Positions 12,927 to 22,900 of a stretch of DNA of 64,000 nucleotides are shown here, piece by piece. Made by a program: the position numbers and the translations under genes. The notes below the pieces were generated by a model, which made no database searches, had not been told where the DNA came from, and worked only from the letters and a program-made list of their open reading frames with translations. This DNA is from Clarkia xantiana subsp. parviflora (taxonomy: Eukaryota; Streptophyta; Magnoliopsida; Myrtales; Onagraceae). The first letter of the stretch is position 1. Every line of letters begins with the position of its first letter. The stretch is from the NCBI GenBank assembly GCA_036873135.1, contig JAPTYO010000015.1, forward strand, positions 11,697,683-11,761,682. Direction: 5' to 3'.

Positions 12927-13522
12927 TGTTAGATTACGGGGAGCAATCACTACGGATACTTAAAACAAGGTACATGCTAGTAATCAGAATTACGCAGCGG
13001 AAGATTCGCACATATTTTTAAGATGATCCGTAGACCCGAGATCTTCTCAGGAGGGAGTTCACGATCCTCCTGTCGGGACCCGTAGAGGTTCTTGTTAGAG
13101 AAGCCCTACGCGGTACAAGCTCCACTGCAAAGCCTCTGACCGATTCTTGGCACAGGGACAAATCTCTTGAGTGTTTGCTGTAAAGCAAATTGGCACACCT
13201 TTGGTAAGGGGTTCGGCCGAAATACCTAGGTGTGGGGTGGAGGGTTATTCTCTCTAAATCACTTTGACGAGGGAATAGTGATTAACACTAAAAATCCGCT
13301 AACACCATGTATTTATAAGAAGAGCAAAGTGGACAAAAGTCCACTTTGCCCACACCATTTTTTCGGCCGGCCATGCATATGGGAGGCCCATAATTTGGGC
13401 CTCTCATGTCTTAGGATTTGAGTCTAGCCCAATTACCCTAATATGACATTTACTTAATTTCCTTAAATAAACTATACATATTATAGGCTACCAATTACGA
13501 CATCCATTACCATATGCTTACA
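12927..13522 (-). repeat. Copia-2 5' LTR
   Basis: 596 bp with TG...CA ends (TGTTAGATTACGG to ATATGCTTACA in plus reading). It pairs with 4950-5548 and is flanked outside by CATCG at 13523-13527. The minus-strand TATA region CTTATAAATACAT lies near 13310-13322. Confidence 0.92.
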
Positions 13523-14536
13523 CATCGAACCACTATCGACAGTGCCCTTCAATCTCAGCACCTTCCTCCATCCGGCCATCGTGGCTTCGCTCCGGTACCA
13601 GTACCACAACAGCCCTTACTCTCCAACCATCGCGCCAAAATCCCCGGTGACCTCCGCGACGACCTGGCTTTTCCACCAGCACCGACTGCTCTGACCATCT
13701 CTTCCTGTCTCCATCGTCCACAGCAACTTTGCCCCGATTCGACACTCCGAGCTCCGCCTCGACCATCACCAATACACTCTGTTTTCCTGCCTACCGATGG
13801 TGTCCGTCTTGATCAGCTCCGGTCATCTCCTAAAACAATCGCCTTCTGCCTTCGTGTCCCACCCATCGCCATATGCTCTTCCAGTTGATCTGATTCATCA
13901 TCACCCACCGGTGATTACAACTTTTGTAATGCGTAGAGCTTCAGTTTTCTCCTGCTGTCGATGTTCGTCTCCTACAGGTAAAGCAACATGAGTCTTTTTC
14001 CTTCATTATTATTATATTATATTATATACCTATTACATAATATGGATCTTATTTAAATAAGAGAAAACTAATAAGTTAAAATAAGTCTCATAAACAGTAT
14101 ATATATGTTAAATATATCTGATAACTATATTTTGTTAACTATATTTTTTTAACAACATACATGTTAACAATATAAATATTAACTATATTTTGTTACGCTT
14201 CGATGTAATATGTTTGATAATATATTAATCTATAATTTGTAATTACATAGTATAGAGACCGTCCTTAAAATAATATGAAATTACATGATGAAACTGGCAA
14301 ATTCGTGAAATTAGAGTACTGAAATGACGTAATTAAAAATAGTTCTTTTTTTTTAATTCGTAACAGAACTCCCGAATTCGAATCTTTGATCGTGCACCAA
14401 TTTTAGACCTAAGTTTAACTCATGTTTCACCTAGGTAATTCAAGATTCTAGTTAGCCTTAATTAACTAGTGGCGACTCTTTCAAAATTCGCGTTTTCAAA
14501 ACGTAATTCGTCATAGGTCGGATTTTAGGTCTGACA

Positions 14537-14724
14537 GAGGAGGTGAGCAAAAACCTAGGAGGGTTAATTGTTTATTTCGACCGGACCTATAGGTCCAATT
14601 GGGCCGGCCCACATGGGTCGTTCATGTCCCATGGGGATTTCCATACCCCAAATTGGACTTAGCATGTTGGGCTCATATTAGTGTGCTCCTATTATGGCGG
14701 CCCATTTACACTAAATGCCAACAG
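14537..14724 (-). repeat. Relic of an older copia LTR, inverted (right half, tentative)
   Basis: Begins with the second GAGGA copy and continues AGGTGAGC, matching how the Copia-2 LTR continues past its TATA region (GGAGGAGCAAAG). It then has GGGCCGGCCCA and GGCCCATTT words similar to the U3 of that LTR. It rejoins 4333-4525 when the solo LTR is removed. The right border is uncertain, and part of 14650-14724 could instead belong to the LINE zinc-finger end. Confidence 0.4.
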
Positions 14725-15878
14725 ATCCTAGGCCTCGTTTATTCCTTAACAAATATGACACCTTGGGTTGAAGGAGGGAATTCGTTTATGAAGATTCTGC
14801 CCAAGCGGCAGACCGTAGGTGCAGCCTTTCCAAATGAACATTCGAACTTTTGGAATCATCTTGGCTGACCAATGCTTCTTCCAATGTGACGAACCAGCAA
14901 TCGTGGAGGTTGCTAACGAAGATCCATGATGCTCTGATGTGAGCATCGAATTAATGAAAAGATACCCAGACTTTATGGTGTACAATCCGCTATCTTTGTG
15001 GAGCCATAGAAAAATATCTGTAGTTTCGAAAAGGGGGAGCGTGATTTGAGTTATGACATTGGTAACGATTAGGGGAAGGATTCATGGTAACTCGTTTGTT
15101 TGTCATGCACCGTTATTTTGGAATTTATGCACTTGGTTTCTGAAATGTAGTGTTAAGAGGCACCCAATCTTTGAGGAGTCCCATGTTTGGAATCCATGGA
15201 TCTATCTAGAAATTGATGTCATGTCCGTTACCCACATGCCATCTTCCTCTTAGCATAATAAATCTTTGGATTTCACCATTGTTCTCCAAACTAGGGAGTG
15301 ATACGGGTGAGCACATGCGGGAAAAAAAAAGACTCATCTAAAAAATTTGTTTTGTATGCATTGTACCAACAGGGAATCCTGATTTGTGACTATCTGGGTT
15401 GCTTGCTTAGTCAAGATTGCGGGGATGAAGGTATTTAAGTTTCTGAATCCCAACCCCCCCCCCCCCCCTTGTCTTTTGATCTGCAAAGTTTGTCCCAAGA
15501 GATCCATGGGATGGCCTTTTTTTTTCTTGCGATGAATTCCATCAGAATTGACGCAACAGCTTTTCAAGGTTATCTGTGATTTTCTTCATCATATTTATGC
15601 ATGAAATAATATGTGTGGGGATGGAGCTTGCCATGGATTTAAGCAGAAACTCTTTTCCAGCTGGGGAGAGGAGTTTATTCATCCACCCTTGGATTCGCGC
15701 TGTGGTGCGTTGTATCAGCTTCTACCCAATTTGACCTCGTTGTTTAGTCCAGTCAGTTGGAAGGCCTAGGTACACCTCGTCAGGTAGCATGTCTCTGACT
15801 CCTAGGATTGAAGAGTTTTGTGCTGCCTCGGCTTAGTTGGTATCCAGACTTAAGCGAATGCTAGAATTACTGTAATTG
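14725..15878 (-). mobile_element. Plant LINE, 3' part (RT thumb and zf-RVT region), decayed
   Basis: Minus-strand reading gives the typical L1-type order. LIQRTTARIQGWMNKLLSPA with KSMASSIPTHIISC lies near 15715-15600. GGLGFRNLNTFIPAILTKQ with TNQDSLLVQCIQNKFF lies near 15450-15340, and YTIKSGY with IPKVRMFIWKG and a Cys pair lies near 14985-14746. These match the end of RT, the linker and the zf-RVT region of plant L1-like ORF2. Several stops and frame changes exist. The element is cut at 15879-15883 by Tat-A and resumes at 35261. No poly-A tail was found at the 3' side. Confidence 0.85.
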
Positions 15879-15883
15879 ATCAG

Positions 15884-16140
15884 TGATGGGTTCCGATGTA
15901 ATCGTTAGCCCCGTTAACAGCCAATAAACGGCGGGTAAGCCCAGTGGGCCTTGTGAAAGACCTGGAAGGTCCAGAAGCCCAGTATGAAGGGTCCCGACGA
16001 GATCGGTCCCGATATATGAGCTGAATGCTCCTGACGATAAGCCTCTGAGTAGGCCCCGATATGCCTTTGAGAAGGCCCCGATAATAAAGCCCCGAGAAAG
16101 CTGGTCCTGTCTCGTGAGACGAGGGGTCCTGGGTGGTGAC
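15884..16140 (+). repeat. Tat-A 5' LTR, first part
   Basis: Starts TGATGGGTTCCGATG and is identical to 34522-34778 apart from one base. It ends with GTGAC, the target duplicated by the Tat-B insertion. Confidence 0.95.
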
Positions 16141-16838
16141 TGTTGGATCACGGTGGAACTCCGGCACGGATCTTGACGGCAATCCTAGCTCCTTCGCTCC
16201 ACGCAATCCTGCAAGAGGGGATAGACCGGGCGGTGACCCAGAATCCCTCTCCGATGCTTAAATGAGTACCTTGTCTGACTGGCAAGCAACAGATATCAAA
16301 AGTATTGAATTTCAACGGAAATGATCTGAGGTGACCTCCTGCCCTTTTATAGGCAAAGAGGTGCCTCAGGTACCTGGCGAACCGTTAGGGGTGGTTAGCC
16401 CGTATCCCGCTTATCTCGTACACGATCTCGCGTATCTTAGCCATGCCCCGCGTATCTCGGCCACGATCCGTGTATCTTAACCACGTTCCGTATATCTCGG
16501 CCACGCCCCGCATATCTTGGCTTTATCCTCTGGTAACGAGTCCCGACTCCCGTCGGGGACTCCAGAGTTATCTCGTTGTGTCACCGCTCGGGGCCCCTCG
16601 TCATCGTGACAGGGCCAATCATTCTCAGGGATTCATCATCGGGGCCTACTTAAAGGCTTCTCGTCGGGAGCTTTTAGCTCCACTGTCGGGACCGACTCTG
16701 TCGGGACCCTGCTTCGTCGGGACTCCCTTCGTCGGGACCCTTCTCCTAGGTCATCTTGACCCTTACTCTGGGCCTGGTGGGCCTGTTTGCCGTTTCCTCG
16801 CCGTTTAAAGGGCCTGACGGCTATAGTCGGACCCATCA
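16141..16838 (-). repeat. Tat-B 3' LTR
   Basis: Begins TGTTGGATCACGGTGG and ends GTCGGACCCATCA in plus reading. The minus-strand TATA box CCTATAAAAGG lies near 16340-16350. It contains several short tandem words of the type CGTATCTCGGCCACG near 16430-16510. Confidence 0.95.
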
Positions 16839-16850
16839 TTTGCCCCCAAG
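16839..16850 (-). other. Tat-B polypurine tract
   Basis: Minus-strand CTTGGGGGCAAA abuts the 3' LTR. The same word abuts the 3' LTR of Tat-A. Confidence 0.85.
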
Positions 16851-17222
16851 ACATGAGGGACTTTTAGTTCGTCGTGTCTTCCAACTCCCGATTTTTCCAA
16901 TACTAGAGTCGGGGATCTGTTCCTTGGCTCAGTTATCTACGGTTATCAGTCTTTTCCTCCACGTTTCCTCAGGGTTTTATGGATAACTGCTATATCCCAA
17001 GGTCTCTTAGATTCTCTAGTGCATTAAATGCAGCAGATAATGGAGTGACGTCATCAGCACCCGTGCCTGACTCTCTGTGTCTGCTTTCTCTGAAAAGTGC
17101 TTTTCAGGATATTTCATCATTGCGTCTGCTGCAGTTCCGCACGTTTCATCTCAACGGTCCGGATCAGAATGCTTTCATTTCGATGGTTCAGATTGAACCG
17201 TCCCTTCGACTGTCCTCTTTGT

Positions 17223-17233
17223 CTATAAAATCC
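17223..17233 (+). promoter_or_regulatory. TATA box of the Tat-B antisense gene
   Basis: CTATAAAATCC lies 97 bp before the antisense-gene start codon, on the strand opposite to gag-pol. Tat-A has CTATAAAAGCC in the equivalent place. Confidence 0.6.
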
Positions 17234-17329
17234 TAACCATGGGCACAGTTTCACTTTACCATTTATAAATTTTCGAAAGCTTTTTGCAACTCTTGAGTCC
17301 TTAGCGTTTCTTCGGCCATCTTTCCGGCA

Positions 17330-17770
17330 ATGTCAGGTTCATTCTTCCAACCTCCCATTATCATGTCGGGTAAAGATTTCTTCTCTATTGTTCGTCTTCA
17401 ACTTTGCTTAGTTTGGTTGTTATTTCCCGGAGAAACCTAACGTGCCTTTCAATGGCTGCTTTCAGATAGGGGGTCTGGTTTCGAGGGAAGGAAGCCTTTC
17501 AACTTCGACCATGTTCTGAATGAAATTTCCAGCACTGCTTATGATGCAGCTCTCCGGGAAGGATGTATCATTTCCACCAAAGAAGCCGATGCTCAAGGCC
17601 GGAAATGCATACCACAAGTTCAGAGTGAAGAGGAACTACTTCTTCATCGGAAACTCCTCGATCCCATGACCCCGATAGCCGATCCTCCAACGGCTGATCC
17701 TGTGGGGCCTTCTGCCACTAACTCCGTGGACCCAGCTGCTGTCAACGCTGCCGACCAGGACCAAGTTTGA
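17330..17770 (+). CDS. Tat-B antisense gene, spliced, internally deleted (114 aa)
   Basis: Two exons are inferred. Exon 1 is 17330-17369, from the ATG after CCGGCA to ATGTCGG. The intron 17370-17465 has GTAAAG...TTTCAG borders. Exon 2 is 17466-17770 and ends TGA. Joined, they give an open frame of 114 codons. The stretch GRKPFNFDHVLNEIS...AALREGCI matches the start of the Tat-A antisense gene (GRNPFTFELAVNEIS...AALREGCI), which has its first intron at the same codon. The end, rich in Ala, Pro, Asp and Asn, resembles the Tat-A C-terminus. The central plant-gypsy-type region and coiled coil are absent, so a central deletion has kept the frame. Splicing is read from sequence only. Function is unknown. 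Confidence 0.65.
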
Positions 17771-17929
17771 ATGTTTACTTTTTAGAGTCCTTGTATCCTC
17801 TTCTCTTTTGTCCTCGTTGGGCCCTCGAGCCCTTATCAATATCAGGCTTCTTTAGCTCCGGTCGTTGTACTTCTCCGGGTGACTTTACTATACGCGCTTA
17901 GGTCGAAACCTCGACACTTAAGACATTCT

Positions 17930-18186
17930 TGTGCGTCCTTCCCGACGATTAATAACTTGCACCACTTAAGGTGAGTTAACATCGAGTGCATCACTTAAGA
18001 CGACTTTAATAGTTACTTAGGATAGACCTAAAGATCACGCACCACTTAAGGCGACTTAATATTGTGCACCCTTGAAGGCGACTTTCGGATACTTAGAATA
18101 AACCTAAGTATTGTGCACCACTTAAGGCGTCTTTTCTCGGGCATCACTTAAGACAACTTTATATTACTTAGAGTAAATCTAAGAAT
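17930..18186. repeat. Degenerate flank of the 26-bp array in Tat-B
   Basis: Scattered GCACCACTTAAGGCGAC words at 30-70-bp spacing, alternating with CTTAGGATAGACCTAA-like words. The same words recur at about 18845-18950 on the other side of the array. Confidence 0.7.
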
Positions 18187-18756
18187 CGTGCACCACTAAA
18201 GGCGACTTTCATCGTGCACCACTGAAGGCGACTTTCGTCGTGCACCACTGAAGGCGACTTTCATCGTGCACCACTGAAGGCGACTTTCATCGTGCACCAC
18301 TGAAGGCGACTTTCTTCGTGCACCACTGAGGGCGACTTTCGTCGTGCACCACTGAAGGCGACTTTCTTCGTGCACCACTGAAGGCGACTTTCGTCGTGCA
18401 CCACTGAAGGCGACTTTCGTCGTGCACCACTGAAGGCGACTCTCGTCGTGCACCACTGAAGGCGACTCTCGTCGTGCACCACTGAAGGCGACTTTCGTCG
18501 TGCACCACTGAAGGCGACTTTCGTCGTGCACCACTGAAGGCGACTTTCGTCGTGCACCACTGAAGGCGACTTTCGTCGTGCACCACTGAAGGCGACTTTC
18601 GTCGTGCACCACTGAAGGCGACTTTCGTCGTGCACCACTGAAGGCGACTTTCGTCGTGCACCACTGAAGGCGACTTTCGTCGTGCACCACTGAAGGCGAC
18701 TTTCGTCGTGCACCACTGAAGGCGACTTTCATCGTGCACCACTGAAGGCGACTTTT
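18187..18756. repeat. 26-bp tandem array, 22 copies, in Tat-B
   Basis: The unit CGTGCACCACTGAAGGCGAC plus TTTCGT is repeated 22 times with few changes. It lies between the pol stop (18949) and the antisense gene. Because 26 is not a multiple of three and the unit lacks stops on the minus strand, long open frames of 150-178 codons appear there in all three frames. They are artefacts. Confidence 0.97.
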
Positions 18757-18948
18757 ATTCTTAACATAAATCTAAGGACAACTCTTGTTTGGAAGCAACC
18801 TCTTTATTTATTGGCATAAAATAGGTTTACATCGAATCGAAAATAGCATACACCACTTAAGGCGATTTAATATCGGGCACCACTTAAGGCGACTTTATTG
18901 GGCACCACTTAAGGCGACTTTATCGGGCACCACTTAAGGCGACTTTCT

Positions 18949-19965
18949 TCAAGCATGGTGTTTCTTCAAGTGTTCGCCACTGAAAGAATGCTTTAACGTC
19001 CTGCCATCGAGGTCTTCCAACTTATATGCGTTCGGAGCTGGCATCCCTACGACCTTATAAGGTCCTTCCCATTTTGGTGACATCTTGTTGATTCGATCCA
19101 AAAGGGTGAATTCGTTGCGACGCCACACCAGCTCCCCGACGAAGAACTGTCGGGACTTCACTCGCCGATTATAGTACCTAGCCGTCGCTAAGCGCATTCG
19201 TGCTTGGATTTCGTCGGCTTCCCGCCTTTTCTCTTCGAGTAAGTCCAAGTCCAGGCGTCTCACTTCCTCGTTCGTCAGGGGTTCATAATATCTTGTCCGG
19301 TGGGATGCCACAGCTACCTCCACTGGAGCGACAGCTTCCGTGCCATAAACGAGGCCAAACGGAGTTTCCCCTGTTGATCGTTTGGGTGTCGTTCTAACAG
19401 CCCAGAGTACGTTTTCCAGTTCGTTCAGCCATTTTCCCTTCAAGGCATAGACCCTCTTCTTCAGGCCATCCATCACCATTTTGTTGGCTGACTCCACCTG
19501 GCCATTAGTCTGAGCATGGCGTACAGAGGCGGTCCGATGCTCAACGTTCAGTTCTTCCAGATATTCCTTCACCTGAGAACCGTTAAACGGTGGGCCATTG
19601 TCGCTGATCACCACCTTAGGAATCCCGTATCTGGACACGATGTGGGTTTGGAGGAACTTGACGATCTGGTTCCCCGTTGTTCTGGCTAATGCCTTCGCCT
19701 CTATCCATTTTGAAAAATAATCGATAGCTACAAGTAAATACTTACATTGTCCTTGTGCTTGTGGGAGAGGTCCTACCAAGTCGATGCCCCACTGCGCGAA
19801 GGGCCAAGCGCTCTTGATGGATGTCAAGTTGGCAGCCGGGGCCACGATATTCGGGGCGTACCTCTGGCACGCGTCGCATGATCGGACCAACGCCGTTGCT
19901 TCTTTGTTCATCGTGGGCCAGTAGTAGCCCAAGTTCAACACCTTCCTCAAAATGGATCGGGCCCC
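18949..19965 (-). CDS. Tat-B integrase region
   Basis: Continuation of the Tat-B pol frame after a nonsense codon. The H and C residues of the zinc-binding domain lie around the stop (HEGIAACH before it, CDACQRYA after it). Catalytic Asp, Asp and Glu are visible in WGIDLVGP, SDNGPPFNG and NGQVESANK, in the correct order. The domain ends with RRNEF, SPKWEGPYKV and the LKKHHA C-terminus. No chromodomain is seen, as expected for Tat elements. No further stop occurs. Compared with Tat-A, the interrupting TAA corresponds to a GAA glutamate codon (one base change). An internal ATG near 19950 could start only a truncated protein. Confidence 0.9.
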   Translation of the reverse strand, partial: GARSILRKVLNLGYYWPTMNKEATALVRSCDACQRYAPNIVAPAANLTSIKSAWPFAQWGIDLVGPLPQAQGQCKYLLVAIDYFSKWIEAKALARTTGNQIVKFLQTHIVSRYGIPKVVISDNGPPFNGSQVKEYLEELNVEHRTASVRHAQTNGQVESANKMVMDGLKKRVYALKGKWLNELENVLWAVRTTPKRSTGETPFGLVYGTEAVAPVEVAVASHRTRYYEPLTNEEVRRLDLDLLEEKRREADEIQARMRLATARYYNRRVKSRQFFVGELVWRRNEFTLLDRINKMSPKWEGPYKVVGMPAPNAYKLEDLDGRTLKHSFSGEHLKKHHA

Positions 19966-22900
19966 TTAATGACAAGCCGCGATCCCCTCATGCATTTCCT
20001 TCAGGATTCGATTGGTGTCGGGTTCTGCTACACACTTCAGGTACGGAGTCGAGAACCAGCCCTTCTTGTACAGCTGATTATCCAGCATCACATAATTAGA
20101 CGCGATCCAACATACCCTGTCTGCTGCTACCTTATCCTCGGGGATCGCCCCCATAGTCAGATACGCGACTATCGGGGTCATCCAAGTGGGCTCCTCCTCC
20201 GATTTTGCTTCAACGGTGCACACTTGTGTGGGGTTGATGCTTGACAAGATCACCTTTTCCAGGAAGTGCACCTTCCGATTTTCTTCTAAGGGTGCCCCCA
20301 GGGCAAATTTGCTCAAGGCGTCTGCCTCTACGTTCTCCTCCCTCGGAATAGCCTCGATGTCGAAGCTTTTGAAGCTCTCTCTCAGGGTTTGTACCTCTCG
20401 CAGATACTTCTTCATTATTGGGCTCCTTGCTTCGTATTGCCCTTGAACTTGGTTCACGATTAACGCCGCGTCGCACTTCACTCTCAAGTGATCGATTCCA
20501 GTGCCTTTAGCAATTTTTAGGCCCGTGATAAGAGCTTCATACTCCGCTTCATTGTTTGTGGCCTTGAATGTTAAAGCCAAGGCATATCGGAGCGGTTCAC
20601 CTTCACCCGGTGGTATCAACAAGAAGCCCGCTCCTGACCCGTCTGAACTTGCGGAGCCATCCGTGTACATCTCCCAGGTGTTTTCCTTGTTTGGCTGTTC
20701 TGATTGCGATGCCCTCTCTGGTTGTTCTTCTGTCGGGACCTCTATGGTTGCCCCCTCTACAGGGCCCGCTTCTTCTAGATCGGGGGTTGTAGACTCTGCT
20801 ATGAAATCTGCTAATGCCTGGCCCTTGATTGCCGTTCTTGGAGCAAAGTGTATTCGAAACTCACTGAGCTCTACTGCCCATTTCACCAATCTCCCTGACG
20901 CATCTGGTCGGTTCAAAAAATGCTTTAAAGGCTGGTTCGTTAGCACCGTGATCTCGTGTGCATGGAAATATGGCCTTAGCTTCCGAGCAGTAATTATCAG
21001 CGCAAAGAGGTACTTCTCAACGGTGGGATAGTTCAATTCGGATTTGGCAAATGCCTTGCTTACATAATAGACGGGGACCTGATTACCCTCGATAACCTTT
21101 ACTAACACAGAGCTAATGGCAAATTCAGAAACAGCCAAATAAAGGAAGAGCGGCTCGCCTGGAACCGGTTTCGCTAGCGGCGGGAGTGTGCGAAGGTGCT
21201 GTTTGAGTGCTTGGAACGCCTCTTCACATTTGGCGGTCCATTCGAATTTTTTGTTGGCCCTCAAGACTTCAAAAAACGGCATTGATCGGTCGCTGGCTTT
21301 GGATAAGAAGCGGTTCATTGCAGCTAGTCGGCCATTCAGTACTTGCACCTCCCGATGGTTTATCGGGGATTGCATCTCCTCGATTGCCCTCAGCTTCTCA
21401 GGGTTCACTTCAATTCCTCTTTGGCTTACCATGAAGCCCAAAAACTTCCCTGAGTGGACTCCGAAGGCGCATTTCGTCGGGTTCAAGCGAACTTGATGGA
21501 GCCTCATCCGCTCAAACGCCATGGTAAGGTTATGCACGTGATCCTCGACTTGTCGGGACTTCACCAGCATATCATCCACGTAAGCTTCCATGGTTTCTCC
21601 CAACATATCTCCAAACAGTTTATTCACCATCCGCTGGTAGGTTGCTCCGGCATTGATCAACCCGAAGGGCATGACATCATAGTGATAGATGTCGCTGTCT
21701 GCATAGAATGCTGTGTGGGGGGCGTCTTCCTTGGCCATCTTGATCTGGTTGTAGCCTGAATACGCATCCATGAAACTCAGCAGCTCATGTCCCGATGTGG
21801 CATCCACCAGCTGGTCGATCCTCGGGAGTGGATAGCAATCCTTTGGACAAGCCTTATTCAAGTCGCGGAAGTCTACGCACATTCGCCACTTCCCGTTAGT
21901 CTTCTTCACCAGCACTGGGTTGGCGACCCAAGTCTGGAATCGGAGCTCCTTAATGAAACCAGCATCGAGCAACCTGCCAACCTCCTGCTGGATCGCGATC
22001 TTCTTGTCCGTGCCCATCGGACGCCTTTTCTGTGTGATAGGTTTGATCGCGGGGTCTATCTTCAGCTCGTGCACGATCACGTCGGGGCTGATTCCTGGCA
22101 TATCGCTGGGGGACCAGGCAAACAGCTCCTTGAACTCTTTCAGCAATTCCACCAATTTTTGGGCTGTCTCCTCAGTTAGAGCGGACCCGATCTTCACCTT
22201 CCTCTGAGGTCCGTCAATCTCGACTTCCTTCAGATCCTCTACTAGGGCGGGGCGCCCAAACTCTTCTCTGGGATCTGTGTCTGTCTGGAGGACAGTCATG
22301 GCCTCTCGCCTCCTCCTTCGGGTGGCATTAACATAGCATTTTCGGGAAGCCACCTGGTCGCCCTTGACCTCTCCGACCCCGTGGTCAGTCGGGAACTTCA
22401 TCTTCTGGTGCACAGTTGAGGCAACCGCCATCAGGGGATTGATGGTGGTTCTCCCGATAATCGCGTTGTAGGTCCCCGCAGAATCAACCACGACAAATTC
22501 CACGTTCCTCCTTTCTGATTTCCACCCGCTACCAAACTCCACTGGTAAGGTGATCACTCCCAGCGGGTAGGAAGTTGAGCCAGAGAACCCAACCATCGGG
22601 AAGTTTGCCTCCTTCAGATCTTTCTTCGTCTTTCCCATGGCCTCCAGCGCGTCCATGAATAGAATGTCAGAGGAGCTTCCTCCATCAATCAGAATTCTCT
22701 TCATCTCGAATCCGTCTACATCCAGAGTTACTACCAGGGCGTCGTCGTGTGGAGTCTCTACTCCTGTGAGGTCTTCGGACGAGAAGGAGATTACCATCTC
22801 TTCTTTCAAGGTCCAGGATCGGGACCTCTTACCCAGCACCCCCGCCGTGGGGATTCTAGAGGCGTAAACCTCTCGAGCGGATGAGGTATCACCTCCAGCA

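Larger units (their letters stand above)
4950..13522 (-). mobile_element. Copia-2: full-length but decayed Ty1/copia element (8.57 kb)
   Basis: Both LTRs, PBS, polypurine tract and a perfect 5-bp target duplication CATCG (4945-4949 and 13523-13527) are present, in minus orientation. LTRs are 599 and 596 bp and begin TGTTAGATTACGGGGAG. Over the first ~290 bp they differ at about 20 positions, so the copy is old. Readable pol is confined to about 6716-8135. The 8150-12900 part holds only a degraded gag/integrase region plus AT-rich blocks, a TA microsatellite (11490-11548), a GGTTCGG-rich block (11755-12060) and a second AT-rich block (12060-12540), which may be later insertions. It sits inside the solo LTR. 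It cannot move on its own. Confidence 0.92.
4526..14536 (+). mobile_element. Solo gypsy-type LTR (~1.43 kb) interrupted by Copia-2
   Basis: Starts TGTAAACACCTAATTTTGG at 4526 and ends TTAGGTCTGACA at 14536. The exact 5-bp duplication GAGGA flanks it at 4521-4525 and 14537-14541. Without the inserted Copia-2 (4950-13522) and its second CATCG, the pieces 4526-4949 and 13528-14536 join into one LTR of about 1433 bp. A plus-strand TATA box (TATTATAAATAG) lies near 4768. No internal region or second LTR is attached, so this is a solo LTR left by LTR-LTR recombination. The length and a GGCGACTCTTT motif near 14471 suggest a Tat/Ogre-like gypsy source, which is inference. Short open frames in the right part, such as 13514-13888, run across the element junction and are not genes. 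Confidence 0.85.

Noticed and set aside
13514..13888. 124-codon frame, Pro/Ser-rich
   Set aside because: It begins inside the Copia-2 LTR and crosses the insertion boundary into the solo LTR, so it cannot be an original gene.
16443..16808. 121-codon frame, and its copy at 23904-24290
   Set aside because: Lies wholly within the Tat-B LTRs. Both copies keep it only because the LTRs are nearly identical. No domain.
18196..18742. Three overlapping minus-strand open frames of 151-178 codons
   Set aside because: They are translations of the 26-bp tandem unit in successive frames. There is no protein family and no codon signal apart from the repeat.
18187..18756. CRISPR-like regular repeat array
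   Set aside because: The units are contiguous without unique spacers, the genome is plant nuclear, and there are no cas genes.
20500..22210. Plus-strand open frames of 100-176 codons opposite Tat-B pol
   Set aside because: Antisense shadows of the RT/RNase H coding region. Unlike the antisense gene near the 3' LTR they have no promoter, splice sites or homology.
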